A stretch of DNA of 5,416 nt from assembly GCA_943356425.1 (NCBI GenBank), contig CALRFE010000012.1, positions 1-5,416 of the forward strand, read 5' to 3'. The notes beneath the pieces were generated by a model. The model made no database searches and had not been told where the DNA came from. It worked only from the letters and a program-made list of their open reading frames with translations. The position numbers and the translations under genes were made by a program. This stretch comes from Candidatus Nomurabacteria bacterium (GTDB taxonomy: Bacteria > Patescibacteriota > Minisyncoccia > Phycocordibacterales > UBA9973). Each line of letters opens with the position of its first letter. Positions within the stretch are counted from its first letter, which is position 1. This document shows positions 1 to 4,649 of this stretch, one piece after another.

Positions 1-428
1 AGGCGATTGCGTCGCGGAAAACTCCATTCGGTCGCGCGAAAGTTCGGTTCGTATTCGCTCATGACCGCGCCACCACTTCGTACAATATTTTCACGAAGTT
101 CTCGATTGCTTGAAGGATAAAAAACTTTCGGGTCAATACCTGAGCCCAAAAATGCCACCGTCGTTAATCCTGCTGAAAGCGCCGCTCGATGCGCGATCGA
201 ATCAATACCGAGCGCAAGGCCGGAAACGATTACGATCGGATAACCACGCAATCCCGCAATCAATTTTTCGCATACGTCTTTGCCGTAGTTGGTGTGTTTT
301 CGCGAGCCGACAACAGCTAAATAAAGCGCATCCACGGGCGGTGGCGTTCCATCACAATAGAGTTGTTTCGGTGGCTCGGGTATCTCAAACAGCTGTGGAG
401 GGATTTCTTCTTTCTTCAATAGTCTCAT
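1..428 (-). CDS. dprA: DNA-processing protein DprA/Smf, partial (C-terminus off window)
   Basis: DprA binds incoming single-stranded DNA during natural transformation and loads RecA on it in the cytoplasm. The minus strand reads open from ATG at 428-426 to the window edge (142 full codons). The Rossmann-like fold shows the family signatures in order: AVVGSRK (residues 38-44), SGLALGID (69-76), a FLGSGID strand (93-99), YPSSN (104-108), a SEYEP segment (124-128) and FPRRNR (137-142). Only about 37 residues precede the fold, so the N-terminal SAM-like domain of many DprA proteins is absent. An in-frame TGA at 449-447 excludes a longer start. The C-terminal end of the fold and any winged-helix domain lie outside the window. 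It is divergent from serS. Identification is firm; a role in competence is inferred from the family. Confidence 0.94.
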   Translation of the reverse strand, partial: MRLLKKEEIPPQLFEIPEPPKQLYCDGTPPPVDALYLAVVGSRKHTNYGKDVCEKLIAGLRGYPIVIVSGLALGIDSIAHRAALSAGLTTVAFLGSGIDPKVFYPSSNRELRENIVRSGGAVMSEYEPNFRATEWSFPRRNR

Positions 429-434
429 ATATAT

Positions 435-440
435 AGTATA
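435..440 (-). promoter_or_regulatory. -10 box of dprA, leaderless-type spacing
   Basis: On the minus strand TATACT (440-435) is followed by only six bases (ATATAT) and then the dprA ATG. A start site about seven bases past the -10 box would fall on or beside the ATG, so the mRNA would be leaderless. No convincing -35 lies at 16-18 bases (a TTGAAT is present but 20 bases away), and there is no Shine-Dalgarno sequence. The same arrangement recurs before the gene at 3734, which strengthens the call. Confidence 0.55.
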
Positions 441-469
441 GGTTTGTCATATGAAGAAAAATTCAATTT

Positions 470-498
470 TTGCCAACAGGAAGTATTTTTGATACGAT
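470..498 (+). promoter_or_regulatory. Sigma-70 type promoter of serS operon
   Basis: TTGCCA (470-475) and TACGAT (493-498) are separated by exactly 17 bases, a good match to a housekeeping -35/-10 pair. The predicted start near 505 gives a leader of roughly 15 bases before the serS ATG at 521. That leader (AATTCCAAATTTTT) has no Shine-Dalgarno sequence. The promoter probably drives serS, the FtsQ-like gene and dus together. Confidence 0.65.
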
Positions 499-520
499 AG
501 AACAGTAATTCCAAATTTTT

Positions 521-1807
521 ATGCTCGACATCAAATTTATTAAAGAGAACCAGGAACTGGTCAAAGACGCAATAAAAAATAAAAACATCAAAGCCGAAAT
601 TGATTTCGACGTGCTTATTGGTCTATATGAAAAACGGTTGCAAATCAAAAAAGATATTGATGAACTCAATCGTCAGAAAAATGAAGCAGCAAAGACTCGC
701 AACATCGAAGAGGGGATTCGGATCAAAAATGAACTTAGTAATCTCGATCCACAACTCGAAACAGTAACAAAAGAATTCATGACCATTATGGGGTTGTTAC
801 CAAACATTCCATCTGCCGATACTCCGATTGGTCCCGATGAATCAGGTAATCAAGTTATTCGTAATTGGGGCACGCCGAAACAATTTGATTTTACTCCGAA
901 AGAACATTTTGATTTAGGACGTGCGCTTGGCGTCATTGACACTGAGACTGCAACTGAAGTTTCCGGTTCACGGTTTGCGTATCTCAAAGGAGGACTCGCA
1001 CTTATGCAATTTGCGTTGGTGCAACATGTTTTTTCTATTTTAACGAATGAAGAAATAATTAAAAATATTACGACCGGATCAAAAATTTCTGTTCCAACAA
1101 AACCGTTTATACCAGTCGTTCCTCCGGTCATGATCAGACCTGCTGTCTATAGCAGAATGGATCGTTTAGAGCCAAAAGACGAACGATATTATATTCCGAG
1201 TGATGACATTTATCTCATTGGTAGCGCAGAACACACGATGGGTTCAATGCATATGGACCACATTTTTGAAGAAGACGAATTACCGATTCGGTATATCGGA
1301 TATTCAACAGCGTTTCGCCGAGAAGCTGGAGCTGCTGGCAAAGACACCAAAGGAATTCTTCGTGTGCACCAATTCGACAAACTCGAGATGGAAACATTTT
1401 GTTTACCTGAACAATCAATTCAGGAACAAGAATTGTTGGTTGCGATGCAAGAACATTTTTTACAAACACTCAATTTACCATACCAAGTCGTTCTTATCTG
1501 TACGGGCGATATGGGTAAACCGGATTATCGTCAGATTGATATTGAGACATGGATGCCGGGACAAAATCGCTATCGCGAAACACATACCGCAGACCTTATG
1601 ACAAGCTTTCAGGCTCGCCGTTTAAATACTCGCGTACGTCGTAAAGACGGTACGATTGAACCTGTACATATGAACGATGCTACTGCCTGTGCGATCGGTA
1701 GACTTCTTATTGCAATCATGGAAAATTACCAAAATGCTGATGGTACAATTACGGTTCCCGAAGTTCTCGTTCCACATCTTGGTGGAATGAAAGTTATTTC
1801 AAAATAA
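521..1807 (+). CDS. serS: Serine--tRNA ligase (SerRS)
   Basis: This cytoplasmic class II synthetase charges tRNA-Ser with serine using ATP. At 428 residues it has the normal bacterial length. Residues 1-105 form the tRNA-binding N-terminal domain, with a charged heptad-like coiled-coil arm at about 30-95. The catalytic domain follows: PPVM near 201-204 after motif 1, the serine pocket LIGSAEH (232-238), motif 2 FRREAGAAGKDTKG (265-278) running into VHQFDKLEM, FQARR (363-367), and motif 3 DATACAIGR (386-394) followed by PEVLVPHL. Two pocket segments differ from the usual bacterial forms: SAEH where TAEV is common, and HMNDATACAIGR where HTLNGSGLAVGR is common. The core ATP-binding arginines are kept, so it should be active. 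ATG 521 fits the conserved MLDIKFI start. The next gene begins six bases after its stop. Confidence 0.97.
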   Translation: MLDIKFIKENQELVKDAIKNKNIKAEIDFDVLIGLYEKRLQIKKDIDELNRQKNEAAKTRNIEEGIRIKNELSNLDPQLETVTKEFMTIMGLLPNIPSADTPIGPDESGNQVIRNWGTPKQFDFTPKEHFDLGRALGVIDTETATEVSGSRFAYLKGGLALMQFALVQHVFSILTNEEIIKNITTGSKISVPTKPFIPVVPPVMIRPAVYSRMDRLEPKDERYYIPSDDIYLIGSAEHTMGSMHMDHIFEEDELPIRYIGYSTAFRREAGAAGKDTKGILRVHQFDKLEMETFCLPEQSIQEQELLVAMQEHFLQTLNLPYQVVLICTGDMGKPDYRQIDIETWMPGQNRYRETHTADLMTSFQARRLNTRVRRKDGTIEPVHMNDATACAIGRLLIAIMENYQNADGTITVPEVLVPHLGGMKVISK

Positions 1808-1813
1808 TTTGCT

Positions 1814-2683
1814 ATGCAAAAAAGACGCGTCCACATCGGCGATCGCGCTCGAGAAATAAAGAAGAAACGAAAGAGCAGAACACGGCGTACCGTTGTTCTC
1901 GTTCTTGTCGGTGTACTTTTTGTAATTGGCGGAATTGTCTATTTGCAAAATATCCCAAAATTTCAGATAACTAAAATAGAAGTACAAGGGACCCATGTGA
2001 TTTCTCCCATAGAGGTCGAAGAGACTGTTCGCGATACACTTGTTGGAAAATATGCGCATCTCGTACCAAAGACAAATGCGCTTATCTATCCAAAAAAGAA
2101 AGTTGCAGAAGTGGTAACTCTAAAATATCCGCGTGCAGAATCAATGACCGTTACGCACTCGGCGTGGGACACACTTACGATATCTATCGTCGAACGCGAA
2201 AGCGTCTATTTATGGTGTGGTGATAGTGTTACTTCCGAGACAGTAAATGGGAAAAATTGTTATTTTGCGGACGACCGCGGATTTCTTTTTTCTAAAGCGC
2301 CGTATTTTTCCGGTATTGTCTATTTAAAAATGTTTGGAGGACTATCCGGTGATGGTAACGAAATTGTGGGCAAGCATATTTTAGACCGAGAAACATTCGA
2401 CAAGATGCTCAAATTTGTTGAATCGGTAAAAACACTTGATGTCATCCCTCATGGACTGGTGTTTTATCCAAATGGCGAACGAGCGCTCTTGCTGTCGACT
2501 GAATTATCTGAAGACAAACAGAAAATAATTTTTACCGGCGATGCAACAGACACGGTTTTAGAAAATCTTACCGCCGCACTTGCTGGAGATCCGCTTAAAA
2601 AAGATTTCAAGGAAAAATTCGATTCTCTACGCTACATTGATTTACGGTATCCGAATAAGGTATATTACAAGTTCCAAGATTAA
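1814..2683 (+). CDS. ftsQ: FtsQ/DivIB-like cell division protein (POTRA domain)
   Basis: FtsQ/DivIB proteins are bitopic membrane proteins that link divisome components at the septum. This 289-residue protein has that architecture. A short basic cytoplasmic tail (1-25, many Arg and Lys) precedes one transmembrane segment (about 26-44). An FtsQ-type POTRA domain follows (about 50-127), opening with FQITKIEVQGTHVISPIEV and ending in a LTISIVERE strand. Next comes the beta domain, with CYFADDRGFLFSKAP (149-163) matching the Y-x-x-D-x-x-G-x-x-F pattern usual there. Cys135 and Cys149 lie outside the membrane and could pair, which is speculative. It starts six bases after serS with no Shine-Dalgarno, suggesting coupled translation. 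No other division genes are in the window. The family assignment rests on architecture and motifs, since FtsQ sequences diverge widely. Confidence 0.85.
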   Translation: MQKRRVHIGDRAREIKKKRKSRTRRTVVLVLVGVLFVIGGIVYLQNIPKFQITKIEVQGTHVISPIEVEETVRDTLVGKYAHLVPKTNALIYPKKKVAEVVTLKYPRAESMTVTHSAWDTLTISIVERESVYLWCGDSVTSETVNGKNCYFADDRGFLFSKAPYFSGIVYLKMFGGLSGDGNEIVGKHILDRETFDKMLKFVESVKTLDVIPHGLVFYPNGERALLLSTELSEDKQKIIFTGDATDTVLENLTAALAGDPLKKDFKEKFDSLRYIDLRYPNKVYYKFQD

Positions 2684-2710
2684 AGATACAAGAGAAGAGA
2701 GAAAAGAGAA

Positions 2711-3712
2711 ATGAACAATTTTTGGAAAAAATTACCAAAACCGTTTTTTGTGCTGGCGCCGATGGCAGATGTCACCGACGCTGCTTTTCGTCGCATCATT
2801 ACGAAATACGGCAAACCGGATGTTATGTGGACCGAGTTCGTATCTGCTGATGGTTTGGCTCATCCTCTAGCGCGAGAAAAATTAAAAATTGATCTTGCGT
2901 ATACTGAAGCTGAGCGTCCGATCGTGGCACAGCTTTTTTCTTCAAATCCAGAAAATATGTTTGCTGCTGCAAAATTTTGCGCAGAGCTCGGATTCGACGG
3001 TATTGATATCAATATGGGATGTCCTGACAAATCGATTGAGAAGCAGGGCGCGGGCGCGGCGATGATAAAAAATCCAGAAGCGGCAAGAGCGGTGATCAGA
3101 GCGGCGCGGGAAGGAGCCCAGGCCGGCTCTGCCGGCCTGGGCCTTCCGATCTCCGTCAAAACTCGCGTCGGATATAACAAAGTACAAATTGCAGAATGGA
3201 TCCCGATGCTTCTTTCTGAGGATCTCGCTGCACTCACGATCCATGCTCGCACGCGCAAAGAAATGTCACTCGTTCCAGCTAAGTGGGAACACGTTCGTGA
3301 GGTGGTTGAAATTCGCAATAAAATGGGAAAGGATACGCTCATTATCGGAAATGGCGACGTAAAAGATATCGCTGATGCACGGCAAAAAGCGTTCCAGACC
3401 GGTTGTGACGGCATTATGCTCGGCCGTGCGATTTTCGGAAATCCGTGGCTATTCTCTAATTCGCGCGAATTAGAGAATGCTCCACCGCTCGCGCTTCCAG
3501 AAAAATTCCGCGTCATGATCGAGCACACAAAACTTTTTCTCGAGCTTCTCGGTAATGTGAAAAATTTTGCAATCATGAAAAAACACTACAAAGCATATGT
3601 GAACGGCTTTGATGGGGCAAAAGAACTCCGGGTCAAACTTATGGAAGCGGGAACGATCGAGGAGATCGAAGCCCATGTACAAGAATTTTTGAGTACATAC
3701 CAGAGCGCGTAA
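2711..3712 (+). CDS. dus: tRNA-dihydrouridine synthase (DusB-like)
   Basis: Dus enzymes use FMN and NADPH to reduce uridines in the tRNA D-loop. The 333-residue protein has the full TIM barrel and helical C-terminal domain. Visible landmarks are APMADVTDAAFR (16-27), the catalytic cysteine Cys104 in INMGCP, KQGAGAAMIKNP (111-122), FMN contacts KTRVG (150-154), HARTR (178-182), GNGD (213-216) and GRAIFGNPWLF (238-248), then EHTKLF in the C-terminal domain. The sequence AQAGSAGLG (136-144), just before the PISVKTRVG strand, is encoded entirely by a perfect DNA hairpin. SNSRELEN (249-256), at the start of the inter-domain linker, is encoded by a perfect palindrome. Both look like extra surface segments that spare the active site. 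A purine-rich tract (2689-2710) precedes the ATG without a true Shine-Dalgarno. It is probably the last gene of the serS operon. The exact Dus subfamily is not certain. Confidence 0.95.
   Translation: MNNFWKKLPKPFFVLAPMADVTDAAFRRIITKYGKPDVMWTEFVSADGLAHPLAREKLKIDLAYTEAERPIVAQLFSSNPENMFAAAKFCAELGFDGIDINMGCPDKSIEKQGAGAAMIKNPEAARAVIRAAREGAQAGSAGLGLPISVKTRVGYNKVQIAEWIPMLLSEDLAALTIHARTRKEMSLVPAKWEHVREVVEIRNKMGKDTLIIGNGDVKDIADARQKAFQTGCDGIMLGRAIFGNPWLFSNSRELENAPPLALPEKFRVMIEHTKLFLELLGNVKNFAIMKKHYKAYVNGFDGAKELRVKLMEAGTIEEIEAHVQEFLSTYQSA
3116..3142. repeat. Perfect 12-bp inverted repeat, 3-nt loop, in frame within dus
   Basis: GCCCAGGCCGGC, TCT and GCCGGCCTGGGC form a perfect hairpin of 27 bases. Outside it, GGAAG (3110-3114) and CTTCC (3143-3147) add five more pairs across a two-base bulge. 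It begins at the first base of codon 136 and is exactly nine codons long. Its GC content is far above that of the surrounding gene. It may be an inserted palindromic element that kept the reading frame. Confidence 0.9.
3451..3478. repeat. Perfect 28-bp palindrome within dus
   Basis: ATTCTCTAATTCGC (3451-3464) is followed directly by its reverse complement (3465-3478), with no loop. It encodes residues from the last base of codon 247 to codon 256, at the barrel to C-terminal domain linker. Because of its phase the minus strand also reads FSNSRELEN across it. Its sequence is unlike the GC-rich hairpin at 3116, so it would be a second type of element. Confidence 0.9.
3675..3698. repeat. Short inverted repeat at the 3' end of dus
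   Basis: ATGTAC (3675-3680) and GTACAT (3693-3698) are complementary around a 12-base centre. The dyad lies in the last dus codons, 22 bases before the -10 box of the next gene, which is where a repressor or activator site could sit. Six-base arms can arise by chance, so this is a weak call. Confidence 0.3.
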
Positions 3713-3717
3713 TTGTT

Positions 3718-3726
3718 TGATATACT
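3718..3726 (+). promoter_or_regulatory. Extended -10 promoter of gene 3734
   Basis: TGATATACT (3718-3726) is an extended -10 element, with TG one base before TATACT. A second TATACT overlaps at 3726-3731. The first box ends seven bases before the ATG at 3734, so transcription would start at or beside that codon. No good -35 is seen, as is common for extended -10 promoters. It lies in the 21-base gap after dus, so the downstream gene can be expressed separately from the serS operon. Confidence 0.55.
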
Positions 3727-3733
3727 ATACTAT

Positions 3734-4459
3734 ATGGTTCGCGAACATAAAAAAATGAGTGCATTGACCAAGGCGATCATTATCGGCGTCATTCTTGTTG
3801 TGTTAGTCGTGATCTATCTTTTCTTCATCGGCAGTCGTATTGGTCCTTATGATGCGCAATCCCCGCAAGCTGATCCGTTCACGCGTCGTAGCAACCTTCC
3901 GAGCCTTGTCCAACATGACAGTCTTGATACGCAAAATTATACCTATACCTCATATCGTCTCGGACTTCGTTTTCATTATCGCAATCTTTATCAGACGCGC
4001 GTGAATCAAAGTGCCTGTCCTGACAATTGGCCAAAGTGTCCGGTGATCACAAACACGGTCAATGTAAAATCTCCAGTAGAAGATGGTAACACGATTAATT
4101 TTTTAGATTATCATCTTGAAGTTTTTGATAAAGATGAGGGAGAATCATTGCCGAATGCAATGACGAGATTGATGTTTCCGTTTGCGCCACAAGGAGCTTG
4201 CGTGGTAAATGATTATCCGGTTACCGCTGACAAGATTGAAAAAGCAACGATCGAACACAAAGCATTGCCGGGTGGCACCGACGACGGTACGTGTCCGACA
4301 AGATATCGCGGTAATGAAAATGGCCGCCACTTCTTTATGTATCCGAAATATCCATTCGTATTTTTCTATGTCGAAGGTCCTACTGGAACGCCTGCGCTCT
4401 TTTCTCATCAAGGTACGTGGCTCTCAACCATCGAACTTGCAGTTCCAGAGAAGCATTAA
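3734..4459 (+). CDS. Membrane-anchored extracytoplasmic protein of unknown function
   Basis: I do not recognise a named family. From ATG 3734 the product is 241 residues. It has a short basic N-terminus (MVREHKK), one hydrophobic segment (about residues 12-32, AIIIGVILVVLVVIYLFFIG) and a remainder expected outside the membrane. There is no lipobox cysteine, so it is probably an uncleaved signal anchor. The segment YTYTSYRLGLRFHYRNLY resembles the short 'lGl-F-YP' motif seen in many secreted proteins of this kind of bacterium, but this does not give a function. Four cysteines occur as SACPDNWPKCP, GACVV and GTCP, and could form two disulfides. Other possible starts are TTG 3713, which would overlap the -10 box, and ATG 3755, which still keeps the membrane segment. 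The start is therefore not settled. Codon use resembles its neighbours. Confidence 0.8.
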   Translation: MVREHKKMSALTKAIIIGVILVVLVVIYLFFIGSRIGPYDAQSPQADPFTRRSNLPSLVQHDSLDTQNYTYTSYRLGLRFHYRNLYQTRVNQSACPDNWPKCPVITNTVNVKSPVEDGNTINFLDYHLEVFDKDEGESLPNAMTRLMFPFAPQGACVVNDYPVTADKIEKATIEHKALPGGTDDGTCPTRYRGNENGRHFFMYPKYPFVFFYVEGPTGTPALFSHQGTWLSTIELAVPEKH

Positions 4460-4465
4460 GCATCT

Positions 4466-4489
4466 GTGGAAAACTTTTTTGTGTTCCAC
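4466..4489. promoter_or_regulatory. Inverted repeat spanning the -35 region, possible operator
   Basis: GTGGAA (4466-4471) and TTCCAC (4484-4489) are complementary, and two more pairs (AC with GT) form inside after one mismatch, leaving a loop of six T. The dyad starts seven bases after the stop of the preceding gene and covers the -35 position of the promoter at 4497-4505. That placement would suit a repressor site. It could equally be a weak RNA hairpin in the 3' end of the upstream mRNA. Confidence 0.3.
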
Positions 4490-4496
4490 GCTAGTC

Positions 4497-4505
4497 TGCT
4501 ATACT
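4497..4505 (+). promoter_or_regulatory. Extended -10 promoter before the non-coding leader
   Basis: TGCTATACT (4497-4505) carries a TG extension and a TATACT -10 box identical to those of dprA and gene 3734. Possible -35 sequences (TTTTGT at 17 bases, TTGTGT at 15) are poor. The expected start is near 4511, about 140 bases before the next gene, so this promoter makes a long untranslated leader or a short separate RNA. Confidence 0.5.
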
Positions 4506-4510
4506 ACTCC

Positions 4511-4596
4511 TTGATGCGAAAAAAACTACAATTATGCAAACCGTCGAAAGCATATTTGAGTTTTGTATCAATTGCCCCTTGCGGGGTATTTTTTTT
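4511..4596 (+). ncRNA. Candidate structured small RNA or 5' leader
   Basis: This 86-base stretch runs from the predicted start of the promoter at 4497 to the end of a terminator T-run. By eye two nested stems form. TTGATGC (4511-4517) pairs with GTATCAA (4565-4571), including one G-U pair. Inside it CAATTATGC (4529-4537) pairs with GCATATTTG (4550-4558) with a single T-T mismatch around the loop AAACCGTCGAAA. The outer stem ends just before the terminator hairpin. It could be an independent small RNA, an attenuator of the synthetase-like gene, or simply 3' UTR of the preceding gene. The stems are AT-rich, so chance pairing cannot be excluded. I match it to no known RNA family. Confidence 0.3.
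4574..4596 (+). terminator. Rho-independent terminator
   Basis: CCCC (4575-4578) and GGGG (4583-4586) pair around the loop TTGC, with a G-U pair and a U-A pair extending the stem, followed by eight T (4589-4596). The stem is short but GC-only and the T-run is strong. It is the first terminator after the gene ending at 4459 and also ends any RNA started at 4511. It lies upstream of the gene at 4650, which therefore needs read-through or another start point. Confidence 0.7.
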
Positions 4597-4623
4597 GCCC
4601 GGCCGCGCTTTGCGCGGCCGGGC
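4597..4623. repeat. Perfect 12-bp GC-rich inverted repeat, 3-nt loop, intergenic
   Basis: GCCCGGCCGCGC, TTT and GCGCGGCCGGGC form a perfect 27-base hairpin that abuts the last T of the terminator. No T-run follows on either strand, so it is not itself an ordinary terminator. Its length, loop size and GCCC...GGGC ends match the hairpin inside dus at 3116-3142, although the arm sequences differ. Confidence 0.9.
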
Positions 4624-4649
4624 ATTTATTATTAATAACCAGAAAAAGT

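Noticed and set aside
110..436. A plus-strand open frame of 108 codons opposite dprA
   Set aside because: It is antisense to clear DprA motifs and its translation has no recognisable domain or composition of a real protein.
2860..3576. A long minus-strand open frame of 238 codons inside dus
   Set aside because: Dus on the plus strand is unmistakable. The antisense frame is open because of codon bias and the two palindromes, and its product is low-complexity Ser/Ala/Arg-rich.
3713..3733. TTG start for the membrane protein directly after the dus stop
   Set aside because: These codons overlap the extended -10 promoter and would add MFDILYY before the basic N-terminus. ATG 3734 gives a more normal signal anchor.
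4465..4473. TGTGGAAAA, a match to the DnaA-box consensus
   Set aside because: A single nine-base match with no cluster, no AT-rich unwinding region and no dnaA or dnaN nearby is expected by chance and does not support an origin.
4534..4635. A 33-codon frame (MQTVESIFEF...) that could be a leader peptide for attenuation
   Set aside because: It reads through the terminator T-run and the whole GC hairpin, has no ribosome binding site, and has no run of one amino acid such as a classic leader peptide would have.
4511..4649. T-box riboswitch upstream of the synthetase-like gene
   Set aside because: The conserved T-box sequence and an antiterminator able to pair with the terminator arm are both missing, and the leader is too short for a standard T-box.
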